Below are positions 43,433 to 55,000 of a DNA stretch of 64,000 bases, one piece after another. This DNA comes from Iris pallida (lineage: Eukaryota; Streptophyta; Magnoliopsida; Asparagales; Iridaceae): the NCBI GenBank assembly GCA_029216955.1, contig JANAVB010002199.1, forward strand, positions 13,270,417 through 13,334,416, read 5' to 3'. Position 1 is the stretch's first letter; the number at the start of each line of letters is the position of its first letter. A model generated the notes under the pieces. The model saw only the letters and a program-made list of their open reading frames with translations. It ran no database searches and had not been told where the DNA came from. The position numbers were made by a program, and so were the translations under genes.

Positions 43433-43855
43433 AACCGTACTACCGTACGCACTCCGACTGGTTGTACACCTTTCTCTTTGGTGTATGGATGTGAAGCTGT
43501 CCTACCATTGGAGATTCAAATCCCTTCTCTAAGGATTTCCATTGCCAACGAGCTCACAACAGAAAATAGTGAACGTCTTCGACTTCAGGAGCTTGAAGCA
43601 CTTGACGAGAAGCGGCTACTAGCTCAACAACACATCGAGCTATATCAAGCCCATATCTCAAAAGCCTTCAACCGCAAAGTCAAAGTACGAGCATTTCAAA
43701 AAGGTGAGCTAGTCCTTACCGTCAGACGTCCTATGACTATGACACACATAAGTAAGGGCAAGTTCGAACCAAAGTGGAAAGGTCCCTATGTCATAAGTAA
43801 AGTTTCTCTAACAGAGCTTATCAACTGTCAGGGATGGATGGCCGAATTGCTATGA
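43433..43855 (+). pseudogene. Integrase C-terminal part of D
   Basis: Resumes the frame left at 33724: RTTVRTPTGCTPFSLVYGCE, LQELEALDEKRLLAQQHIEL, then VRRPMTMTHISKGKFEPKWK, all as in A and C. Near 43805 a one-base change shifts the frame (GPYVISKVS then LTELINC), so the last about 25 residues differ. It carried the integrase C-terminal domain. Confidence 0.85.
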
Positions 43856-44468
43856 TGCCTATCAACGGCAAATTCTTGAAGAAGTACCATGTTTGAAAGT
43901 GTGTACTGTATTTTCTGACAAATATTGTACATACTTCAAATCTTTGAATTATTTACTCATCTGTAAAATCTCCAGCGGAGTCTATCCAGATCTTATGATA
44001 CATCTTCATTGACCCACAACATCTACTATATAATTGCAAACATCATCTTTTGAAACCCAACTGTTTTAAAAGATATCCTATCCTTGAGTCCCAGTTGACC
44101 CATGGATAAACAACAGATATACGAATTCACGTCCACATTACCTCTGAATTCTGCTATCTACATTAACGACTCGTCACATCCACATTACCTCTGATGATGT
44201 CGTAGAAATGACAATATTTTAAGTTATATTCTGTCATGTCCACATTACCTCTGAACAGATATAATAATTATTATTATTTTCAAGAGATATGTCATGTCCA
44301 GTACCTCTGAACTTATTTTTTATTCCTATCCATTGCTTGTGTCTCAAACAGATACGTAATAAGTAATAGAGCCATAAAATATCATCATTTTTATTCCATA
44401 TCACGCAAAATCATTACATTCATCAAAATATTCAGCAAAATAAAAAAAGTTGTTACAATTAGATAACT
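43856..44468. other. 3' spacer of D with TCCACATTACCTCTGA repeats
   Basis: Four copies of a motif close to GTCCACATTACCTCTGAA occur at about 44130, 44168, 44238 and 44295 (the last shortened). Single relatives occur in A (13285, reverse) and E (4567). Both convergent genes end here; AT-rich stretches near 44385-44460 could hold poly(A) signals. No ORF. Confidence 0.55.
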
Positions 44469-47400
44469 TTATTTGGAAGGCTGGGTGCTAAGATCGGTGA
44501 TCAGCCTCTTCAAAGATTCGGCTCGCTCCACTCTAGAGTCAATCACCCTTTTCCTAGCCAAGTCTCTCCCAGACTCTGGTTCAAAAGGTTGTAGTGAGTT
44601 AACTTGGCGTTCAATTTCTACACCCTGAACTAGGACGAATTCTTCTCGTTTTCTCATCAGATCATCCAGTCGGCTCGAAATAACTTGGTATAATTCAAGA
44701 ACTTCTTCTTCGTGCTTCTTGGCTCTTGTGATCGATGCGCAAAGCTTGGCTATTTCAACCTCTAGCTCTTGAAGATGAGCTTGACCCTCGGTTGCTTCTT
44801 TCTCTCTCTCTGCAGCTTCAATATTCTAGCACTCAATGGAAGAGGTAGCCTCAGCGATGCTTGACTCCAACTCTCCAGATCGCACTATGAAGGCAACTAC
44901 AGAATCTTTCAAGGCTGCTTGTCGTGCCTCATATTCACGAGCCATTACTTCACATTCTGCATCTACCAGCTTCTGGATATTGCCTCTCATCATATCCTGG
45001 TAGGATTTAATAAGCTCTTCCAGGTCATCCAGGACGCGCTCCAAATAGTGGACTCTTTCAATATCGCCGATATTGCGTATCCCTTCAATCGCAAAAGAGG
45101 TGGTTCTCCTTACTGATTCGTAAGGGTGGCTTTTATCCATGGCCATCTGAATAAGAGTATTCAGAGAGGTGAAGAAGGTGCTTGTATAAGTCTCGATGAG
45201 GCTATTTGTCATCGCCGATACGCCAGGTGTCACTACTTCGCCAAGAATTCCTCCTTCTGTAGAAGATGGAGTGATCGCAGCTTGAGCATCAAGAGATTTT
45301 GGTGCAGGCATTCCTGAAAAGATTTCTTCTACAATATGAGTCCCCATGTCCAGAGGAGCCATGGTGGAGCTCAGGCTAAAAGTCGTAGAAGTCAACGGGG
45401 CCGCAGCAATAGTCCCTACGGGACCCTCTACTATAAAAAAAAGCACAATCATTATATATCATATTGTACGCATTAAGGAGCAACGGTAAATATAGTCAGA
45501 AATGTACCTGAGTCTGGCAGCATATATGGAGTCTCGCAAGGTGTGGTGTCTCGTTCTGTAATGAGCCTCGCCATGGTTTTCTCAGAGACGACCGCTTGGC
45601 TGCTCCCAGCCTCTGAACCACCTGACATGAAACGGCTGCTCCCATCCTCGGATTCAGCCTGGTCATCTGGGGCTGCTACCTCTGCCACCGTTGTTTCAAA
45701 GACCCGTTCAATTGAGGTTTGAATCCCCTCAATATTAACTTCTTCAGGGTTTTTGTCACCCTCAATATTCTCGAGACCTTTGGCAAGGCCTTCGTCATCA
45801 TCTTCATCACCTGGGCTTTCATCGCCCTCAATATCAACATCGGAATTCTCATCGCCTTGTGGTTCATCGAGATTTTGATTGTCATCTTTTGGCCTCTGGT
45901 GGCCCTCATCTTCATTCTCACCAGCAATATAGCCATCCATGGCCGTCGAGTCCAGATCTTTCTGGGTCTCCTTTGGACCTTGGCTTACTTCAGCTTTATC
46001 AAGATCAGAAGAAGCTTCTATGGGTTCTTTTTCAATCAGATTGTCATCGAAATCACAGCCGTCTAGCTTCTATCATCTTCTTGTCTTCTCGAGAGGGTAT
46101 AGGAGTTTCGGCTACAAAGGGAGCTGGAATATTTAGAACATCCCTGTAATGTTTCTTCAGGAGTCATGACTTCGGAAAGGTCATCAGTAAGGGACGGTAA
46201 CATTATTTCCGCCGCAGCAAGTGCAGTCACTGGAATGGTGATCTTTACGAATGCTACTTCTGAAATAGGGACCGAAGGAGTATCTACTGTAATAGTTGGA
46301 GACAAAATATTCGTTGTTGGAGTCTCTACAAATAGAAAACATACATATCAACACAAATATCCAATGAATTAATATCTGGAAGGGCAAGAGTATCACCTTT
46401 CGAGGACAGTGGGTCTTGCACGACAATGACGATTCTGGTTGACCAGGAGACAGCCCCAGCACTGAGGGACTAAACGAAGTTGCAGTTTCTTGCTGCACAA
46501 TTTCGGTTACCAACAGTTTTCTCCTCATTTTGTGCTTGAGCGATATTGGAGGAGATCCCTCAGATCCAGAAGGCTCATCCCACACATCTGGCCCTCTACT
46601 AGTCTCTTCAGTAGGAATTCTACTTTCTTTTGGGATTGAAGAAGGGGTTGTCCCTGTTCCCCCAGAAGAAAATCCCTGCTTTAACCTGTCGCGTCTGGGA
46701 TCTCGTCCTCGCTGTGGGCTGTTCAGTAATAACAACTATTTCTTTCTTTTTCATTCCCCGAGCCTTAGAGGAAGAAGGAGGTTTAGTTGGGGCAGATTGG
46801 GCAGATGATTCCCCAACTTTTTGCCTTTTACTAGCCCCTTTTGCAGGAGATTTCTCTTTCCGCTTCTTGAGGAAGATTTCTAGCGAATTATTCACTTCGT
46901 CAGGGAGGCCGACAAGTGTAGCTTCAAGAGGCTCATTAGCAGGAGCATTCTCCTCAGCCTCTCTGAATTCCAGGATGGTCTTAGTCCTTGCTCTCGACCG
47001 TCTGACACTAACAAAACTATCAGACAAATTGAAGCCTTCGAAGAAGGTATTGGACGAAGTATAAAAGTTCGCGTATGTATATAACATGCGCGGGCCCACT
47101 TCGAGAGTAGCAGAGGGCATTGAAAATGTAGCCTTAGTGCCTAGGGCACTATAATATCTCCACCCTCTAGCAGCATCAATCAGATATCCGCAAGCTTTTA
47201 GGCAGGTGGTTGCGTTTTCGACGTGCATTTGATTATAGCCGAATTGGCGGGCAAATCGGCTAGGCAGATACGGTTTTAGACAACACTCACCCCCGAACCG
47301 ATATATCAGGTGAGAGGGTCTGATCATCTTCAACCATATGAAAGCAGCATGAGGTAGACAAGCACCCATAGGCTCTAAGTCCATAAGCAGAGGAGGAAGA

Positions 47401-49595
47401 TTCTCAGTTCCAAGAGGTGGAGGAACACAGTAGAACCTTCATTCAGAACCCATATTCAATTCCTTTCGGCAATCAGTATGGGTGTTTACTTTCCACCGAG
47501 ACGTAGCATAACGTCTAATGAAGTCCCCTCCTACGATACCTAGAGCAGGATCCATCAGAATCGGATTGTGTAACAATAACCAACCGAACAAATAAGTATA
47601 AGGCATCTCAGTACGAGAAAACTCCTCTCGAGTACTAGGATCCGTCATCATAGCATTTGTGAAGGAACGAAGACCCGTATTCAACCGGCAAGTCATCGCA
47701 GAAATAATGTCCATATCGTGTCCAAACACTAAACGCACAATGGCGAGTAGTACACCTTGATGGATCCTGTCAACAGCACTAGCTTCGGGGACATGAACCA
47801 TCACAACCACAATGAGAGAAAGCCTGCCAGAGTAGCCTCTCGAGACATTGGTCTACCACCTTGTCTTATATAAGTCTCGATGGGAGTACCAGCCGTAAAC
47901 TCATGCCAATCCTCCTTCAGCTCATTGTCAATATGCCTTGACCTTTCTATGAATTTCTGGATAGTACTGCGGTCAAGTGGTTCAAAAAAGCGAGGCTTGC
48001 AATCTAGGTGTTCCTGCACCTTGTCTTCCTGGATGTGGCCCAAAAATAGATACAACAACCATTTGGACAAATAACACGTCCCCTTTGTATGACTCTTGTA
48101 TAGAAGGGTGCAGCTCATGAAGTGGCATAACAACTCGTCGAAGACTGCCACCATTTCTGATTTTTTCTCGGCTAAAGCGTCAAATTCTTCATTTGTTGGC
48201 ATATACTCTACACATGGGTTTTTACCCATTGGCAGATGAGAGATGTACTGTATTTCGTGAAGGGCGAAGCCTATCTCTCTATGAAGGATCACAAAAGTGC
48301 CTGTCCTATCATTATATCTCTCCACCAAGGCCAAAAACAAGTTAGAGTTGGTGCAATTCCGCAGGAAGTAGTCCAAATAGGCTCATAAAGCTCTAAATCC
48401 AGCAGCTCATCTCTAAAGTTGTTCAAGGCCCAAACTGAAAGTCGGTTCCAGTGTTTGATATCTGGATTCATCAAACCCGTCAACCACATATTCTTATCCG
48501 GATACTTTCCTTCAGCTTTAGCAAACAGGTTTGTGAATAAAGGTATCCTAACTGGAATCATTAGAGATGAATACTCAGGCGACATGCAGCTTGGTTTTAG
48601 GTCTCTCAAGTGAGTATTATTCCTCTCTGATGGGCTGTAAAATATGTCTCTATTTTAGGGACCTAATCTGTGGCATATCCTTCCAACCCTGGCCTGTTGA
48701 AAAGGAGTCAGATTCCATACCATATTTCGAAAATACTTGGCACGGGCATAACGGGATAGGGACAGATGTCTCGTCATATCAATGAGATATATTAGTCTAT
48801 TTTCGCTCTGGTGGACTCGCTTTTTCCGTTTCAATTTAGGCTGAGAATCTTTCTTAATAGCTTCGCCAAACAAGAAGGCTGGTTTCTTATGGGAAACCTG
48901 ATCCAAGCTTATGAGAGGTTCACCATTCATCGGACATAATAAAGTCTTATCATCTTGAGACGTTAGCACAACTCTCCTTGATAGGAAATGAGGGAGATCT
49001 TCTTGATACTCAGACACCCGGAAGGTAGAAGCCAATTCCTCAGTATAAGGGTCTTCTCTCAGAACAACTGCAAAAGAAAACTCATAGTTAAAAAAATCTT
49101 AAAAAGATTGTTTTCTTAAAGAAACATTCTGCGCCAATCATGGATGGTGCAGGATATGAAGAACAATCATCAGTTAGCGCATGCAGAGTGACAGTTCTCA
49201 AATCAAATGGTGCATCAGTCAGTCAGCACATGTATTGCGCATTACGACGGATGGTACATCATGCTTAAGACATGACAAATGGCACAGCGTGTCATTTTTT
49301 ATGAATGATTTTTAGCCAATATTCTGAAAGAGGTGGAACAGTTTACAGATGGTGCAAAGCATCGACTAACACTCTGAAAGAGGCGGTCGATGTTGGCCTT
49401 TGATCGCGCTACGTGCGAATGATACGAGCGTTCAGATCGTCTTCTCTGATCGATCTTCTCACCTTCAAGATCGGGGTTCGTCTCCTTAGCCCTCGTCGAT
49501 GGCATGACATGCTATGGCACAATCAACGGAGGCACGCACGAAATGGCTCCGACCACCTTCTTCCCTTTGTCAGCTGTAGTTCTCTTGGGCACCAT
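44469..49595 (-). pseudogene. Antisense four-exon PMD-like / coiled-coil gene (element D)
   Basis: Minus-strand ATG at 49595 (MVPKRTTADKGKK) resembles exon 1 of A. Proposed introns: 49460-49068 (GTGAG...GCAG), 46396-46326 (GTGATA...TGTAG) and 45507-45431 (GTACAT...TATAG). Exon 2 matches A and C in order: NGEPLISLDQVSHKKPAFLF, LVERYNDRTGTFVI, LFGWLLLHNPILMDP, FARQFGYNQMHVENATTC, then KKRKEKSPAKGASKRQK. Exon 3 has SGGSEAGSSQAVV; exon 4 is a coiled coil that ends LSTQPSK. Stops (for example TAG in exon 1) and frame changes at about 48300, 48630, 47800, 47400 and 46700 disable it. It is far more diverged from A and C than they are from each other. Confidence 0.78.
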
Positions 49596-49686
49596 GGAAG
49601 CTTCAAAAAACTTAGAGAGGAAGAAGAACGCAAGAGTTTGAGAGAGAAAAGTTTTCGAGAAAACTCTTTCATCTCTTCCCTCGGAA

Positions 49687-49696
49687 CTATTTATAG
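49687..49696 (-). promoter_or_regulatory. TATA box of antisense PMD gene (D)
   Basis: CTATAAATAG on the minus strand, 92 bp before the ATG, matching the spacing in A (98 bp) and C. Confidence 0.7.
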
Positions 49697-49830
49697 CAAA
49701 ATCTAAGTGTAACAGTCACGCGATCTACACCTAAAACGCGAGGTTAGTTACGATGTTGTCATGCGCAAATCACGCAGAAATGCTTCTTATTCAAAGTAAT
49801 CCAAATTTTAAAGTTTTTCAATTTTAAAAA

Positions 49831-49844
49831 CTTTGAAGGGGGCT
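49831..49844 (+). promoter_or_regulatory. Polypurine tract of element D
   Basis: CTTTGAAGGGGGCT immediately before the 3' LTR. Confidence 0.88.
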
Positions 49845-50663
49845 TGTAGAAGCTCAAAAAAGTATAAACATCATCATGCGCTACTCATAAATGGCGCCAG
49901 GGCACAAATCATCAAATGGTGTTGGTCATCAGATGGCACATGAAGTCAGTAGGCGCTGGACCTAGGTGGCACTGGCCGCCATGTGGCAAGCTTCCTCGAG
50001 AAGCTGAGACAGTTGTCATCATGACTAACAACACGTTAATCAAGAAAAATCCGTTTGAATCCCGAGCGTGCGACGCTCGAGAAGATTGTGTCAAATTTGT
50101 CATAATGACTGACAGCTGCCTCACGCCATTTGCATTTGGCACGAGATAATCAATGAATACATAATCAAGCATAGGGCACTAAACAACAAATAGCGCCTGG
50201 TGCCATTCAACAGTTGGCACCATCTGATCAAATCATCCAGAAGCAGTTAGATGACATGGCGTGCATGCCACTAATCTCTAAGAACATGCACACGATACTG
50301 CCCACGACCAAGCGTATCTCTCTCATAGAATGCCATGTGTCATATGCAGTTAAGTTAACTGTTCACACAACTGGATGAATGGCGTGCCAAATGCGGTGTA
50401 CGCCAATCAGGATAACTACTTAACTGTTATCTCTAAACTCTATAAATAGAGTTCTAAATCACTTTACAAGCATCACTAATAATTATAATCTCCTGAGCAC
50501 TTGCTGCCGCACTCTCCAAAGGCTTTCTTCTTCGACATCGCATCGTCGAAGGGATAAAGTGATCGTCTTCTGATCAGATTCCTACAGTTGTACTTCCCAG
50601 AAATCAAATTATACTCTTGTACTCTTCTCAGTTTGTAATTAAACTTTTTATTTTTTGCAAACA
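49845..50663 (+). repeat. 3' LTR of element D (819 bp)
   Basis: Starts TGTAGAAGC, ends GCAAACA. Aligns with 6287-7060. Symmetric TATA box at 50436-50453. The following CTTCT (50664-50668) would be one copy of the target duplication; its partner lies beyond the left edge. Confidence 0.92.
50436..50453 (+). promoter_or_regulatory. Symmetric TATA box in 3' LTR of D
   Basis: AACTCTATAAATAGAGTT, identical to the 5' LTR copy. Confidence 0.7.
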
Positions 50664-50867
50664 CTTCTGTCGGCTTATGGTATCTCAAAACCACGTCCTT
50701 TGACCTAACCGGTTATTCGGATACTGATTTTGCTGGATGCAAAGTGGATAGAAAAAGTACTAATGGCACGTGTTATTTCCTAGGTAAAGCTCTAGTCTCT
50801 TGGTTTAGCAAAAAAATAAAACTCTGTCGCATTATCGACTACTGAGGCTAAGTACATTCGCCGTAGG
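50664..50867 (+). pseudogene. Copia RNase H fragment (old target site)
   Basis: Translates to [34 protein letters not shown] and [11 protein letters not shown], the RNase H of a Ty1/copia element similar to the Sirevirus here. A frame change follows in the A-run at 50811-50818. It is cut by D on the left and by C on the right; the rest must lie outside the window on both sides. Confidence 0.9.
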
Positions 50868-51768
50868 TGTTTGCAAAAACAAAAGTATAAAACTTTATTG
50901 ATACAAACTGTAATAAAGATTACAAGAATTCTGGGAAAATTACAACTGTAGGAATCCAATCTTGATGACGATTGCTTTATCCCTTAGACGATGTGAACTT
51001 TTGAAGACGAAGCCTCTGAAGTTGAAAACAACTCTGGAAACTGAAGGCAAAAGCCTCGGAAGTTGAAGGCAAAAGCCTCGGAAGAATGCTGCAGCACTTC
51101 GGCAAGAACTCCTGAACTCTCTGATTTCTGAACTTTATGTCTGATCTTGATCCCCCTTGAAATGAAGACTTGAAACTCTATTTATAGAGTTCTGGAAATA
51201 ACTAACTTTCAGTTATTCTGGACTGCACAAGATGATTTGCGCAGCAACTGGTTTGCGCAGCATTGGACTGCGCAGGCAGCTATTGGATCGTGGGCCAACT
51301 ATCTGGGACACATGGCATCATTTGATTGAAATACGCATGATCGTGCATAGACAGTTGCCACGTAATGAGCAATTGATGGCATGAATGCCACATGTAATTT
51401 GTCAGTTATGTTGGTAGAATGCGCAAAGTGAACTGCGTAGACTTTGGTTTGCGCAGACTCAGACTGTGCAGGAATGGTTTGCGCAACCATGGATTGCGCT
51501 GCCACCTGTCAGCCGCCCTCGAGCACTGTGCGGCGCCAAAAACGATCAGTCTCCTCGTTATCCGTACTGTCAGCTGTCAGGAAGATTTGATTTGATTCAG
51601 GTAATTATGACTTTTGCCACGTAAGCCTGCGCAGTTGGGAACATGCGCAAACCAACCTGCGCAATGTAATGTTTGTGCAATCTGTTCTCTGCGCAACTCA
51701 TCAAAATGATGAATATCTTGAATTTTTTACTTTGTTGATTGATGCAACTTGATTTTTTAGGACTTACA
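50868..51768 (-). repeat. 3' LTR of element C (901 bp)
   Basis: TGTTTGCAAAAAC at the left and GGACTTACA at the right correspond to the ends of A's LTR; on the minus strand it runs TGTAAGTCC to GCAAACA. Confidence 0.9.
51174..51191 (-). promoter_or_regulatory. Symmetric TATA box in 3' LTR of C
   Basis: AACTCTATAAATAGAGTT on the minus strand. Confidence 0.7.
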
Positions 51769-51783
51769 AGACCCCCTTCAAAG
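51769..51783 (-). promoter_or_regulatory. Polypurine tract of element C
   Basis: Identical to A: CTTTGAAGGGGGTCT on the minus strand, abutting the LTR. Confidence 0.88.
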
Positions 51784-51932
51784 TTTTCGAAAGTTGATTT
51801 TATTCAAAATTTTGAAATACTTTGAATTTTTGAATGTTGAATCACTTTGCGCAAGATGATGACCTGTCTGCGCAAAGCGAAAAGACCACAATTTTAGGCG
51901 CAATCCGAGGCATCCGTTTCGTATTTCGAAAA

Positions 51933-51942
51933 CTATAAATAC
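51933..51942 (+). promoter_or_regulatory. TATA box of antisense PMD gene (C)
   Basis: CTATAAATAC, 98 bp before the ATG at 52040, the same spacing as in A. Confidence 0.72.
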
Positions 51943-52039
51943 CCATCTCTTCGTTTTTATTTCTTTACTTTGCAATCTTTCGAGCTCTTTGAGAAGAAAA
52001 TCTCCCAACCCTTACTGTTCTCCTCCTCCGACGATTGTC

Positions 52040-55000
52040 ATGGCACCACGACGATCCAATGCTGTTGCCACCGCCGCCGCGAAGGGAAAAGCTCCGGCCG
52101 AGTCATCTGACAGAGTTGCACGGCGGGCATCTCGACACGAATCCGCGCACCCCGCTCTGAGAGGTAGTTGAACCGATCGAAAACCCCTTTTTAGGGTGAT
52201 TCGACTTCCTTTGATCTTCGAAACTTATCTCTTTTTAGAGATGAGTTCATATTGTGCCACCCTTTTTAGGGTTTTGGTTGCATCAATCTGTCAGTCCTCA
52301 TTTTTATGAAGGCTACATTCCTGCGCAACTTGTTGAATTGTGCTGACAGGAATTCAGCGCAATCGATTGCTTTGCGCAGATTGTCAGCGCAAACTATCAC
52401 TTTGCACATCCTTCTGTGATGCACAATCTGTTATTGCACAAGTCATGTCAGCGCAATCTGAGGTTGCGCACTCTAATGTTTTATGTTTTAAAACATAGAT
52501 TTTGACTTTGTACTAATCTTTATCTGTCTGTTGATGCAGTTGAGGTCAATGAAGACCCAGATTATGAACATTTTGTGGGAACTCTCTCAGAGTCTGAATA
52601 TAAAGAAGATCTGTCTCATGTTCACTATCTTCAGTACGATCTGCCGGCTTCCCGTCAGGCTATACTGATTTCTCAGGATAATGAAACTTTAATGTGTTTG
52701 ATGAATGGACAGCCTCTAGAATCAGCTGATGCTGTAATTCATAAGAAACCCTTGTTCCTGTTCGGTGACTCCTTTGAGAGAGCCTCTCAGCCTAGGCCGA
52801 GGATGGAGGATAGAGTAGTTCACCAGAAAGATAGATCCTTCTTCATACCAGACATTGCTCGCTGCCTACCTTTGTCGCAATACGCTCATGCAAGCTACCC
52901 AAGGAAGATGGAGTGGAATATTACTCTGTTTCAGGATGCCCGTGCAGGAAAAATCTTCGTAAAGAAGGGGCCAAAACATAAGGATATGTTTTATAGCTCC
53001 TCTGACAGATATAGCGTCCTATTGAGAGGCTTGAGACCTGGCTGCATTCCACCAGAGAACTCCTCTATGCTGATGCCTGTTAGGGCACCAATATTCGCAA
53101 ATGAATTTGCGAAGATTGAAGGAAAATATCCTGAACAAGATATCAGACTGACTGGATTGGTGAATCCAGATTATAAGCGATGGAGCTACATTGCAAACTG
53201 GATTCTGGCAACATTCCAAGACAGACTCCAACAGATTAATCTATATCAAGCAGTGCATGCCACTGTATACGGCTTTGCTCCCAATCCTCATATGTTCTTA
53301 GCCTTAGCTGAGAGGTACAACTATAGGACGGGAACCTTCATGACCCCAGGTGGAGAGATGGGCTTTGCTCTCCACGAGATGAAGTATATCTCATACTTGC
53401 CCATGGCAGATGCTCCGTATGAGGAGTATGTACCGACAAATGATGAGTTGAACAAGCTCAGAAAAGAGAATGCAGAGATGGTGTCAGTGTTCGAAGAATT
53501 ATTATGTCATTACAAGATCTGTTCTCTATATTACAAGAGTGCTACCGCCAACATTTGTTACTCTTTAAAGTGGTTACCATATCTGTTTCTCAATCATATA
53601 AAAGAGAAGAAGACCAAAAAGAATGACAAATGCTACCCTACCTTCTTCAAACCTTTGAACAACGCAGAGGTTATAAAGCTAATAGAACAGAGTGGTCACT
53701 TTGATAAAGAAGTAAAGGATGATCATGAGTATCCTCCTTTGAAGAGAGGAGATAATTTGGAGAGCTACTTAAGAATGGGCTACAGACCCATGTCCGAAGA
53801 AGCACAACTGGCAGGATTTCTAACATACTGGCTTCGGAGGTTTGTAGTTCCCGGATCCAGTGATGTGGATCGTTTTCACCGCGGCGTTCTGTTTGCAGCT
53901 GTTAAGTTAGTCTTCGGCTATAAAATGGACTTGCAATCAGCAATGACCTGCAAACTCAATGCCAGTCTTCGTTTATACGTTGACTTGATGCTGAAGGCGA
54001 AGGGAGAGAAAGAATTTCCTCGCCTGGAATTGCCATATACATACTTATTCGGATGGTTGCTTCTTCATTATCCAACTTTAATGGATCCTGGCATGGGACA
54101 AGTTGATGGCAGTTTTCTCCGAAGATATTCTTATGGACAATGGAAATACACTTCTTTAACTGAGTGTAGATTCATTTTGAATCTGAATAGAGGATGGAAC
54201 TTCTATTGTGCTCCTTTTCCTGCTGGGTACGATCAGATGCCCACAAATATGGTGCATTCGAAGATGCAGCCTCTGATCCGTACAGCCTTTGAATGGTTGA
54301 AGACGATTCAACCATCTCATCTGGTTTATCGGTTCGAAGAAGAATGCTATCTAGAACCATATCTTTCCAGCCGATTTGCTCGGCAGTTTGGGTATGATCA
54401 GTTCCATGTAGGGAACACAATTACCTGCCTCCAAGGAAAAAGTTATTTGATAGACGGAGCTAGAGCTTAGGCTTATTACAATGCCCATGATACAAAAGCC
54501 ACATTTTTAATGCCAGCAAAGAGTACTCCCCAGGGTCCTCGGATGCTCTTCACATATTCTGTGTTTTACACATCTGCGAATACTTTTGCCGAGAATTTTA
54601 ATCTCGCAGATAGTTTCGCTACTGCAACAAGATTTAGGAGAGGAAGAATTGCTCCATCGATCCCTGCGAATGAAGAGGTGCACGAACCGGCGGATGCACC
54701 TCTAGAAACTACGAGGGATATTGTATTCCCTCAAGAGGTGAATGCACCACTACGTGTTTCTCTGAAAGTGGGTAGATCTTCCGCAAAGAAAAGAAGAAGA
54801 GAGGAGCCTCCTGCTCTAGTGGCGAAGAAGAAATTGATCCTTGATCTTTCTTCTGAAAAGGTCACTACCAGATCCCAATCTCGACAATTGGCCGAGACAC
54901 ATCAAGAAGCTGCCACTACACCAACTTCTGTGCAGAAACAAGCAGAGCCAATAAATGTAGAGAGTCCTGTCAAACCTCTACACAGAAAGAAAAGGGTGGT

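Larger units (their letters stand above)
6287..50663 (+). mobile_element. Ty3/gypsy Tat-lineage element D, nested host of four insertions
   Basis: D has a 5' LTR (6287-7060), leader ORF, gag, protease, RT, RNase H, integrase, an antisense PMD-like gene and a 3' LTR (49845-50663). It is split by A (7180-23956), solo LTR F (30947-32873) and a Sirevirus (33725-43427); E cut off the first about 48 bp of its 5' LTR. Removing the insertions leaves about 16 kb. LTRs agree at only about 90% by eye and the coding parts are full of stops and frameshifts, so it is the oldest complete layer. It inserted into a copia RNase H gene whose right part remains at 50664-50867. Confidence 0.88.
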
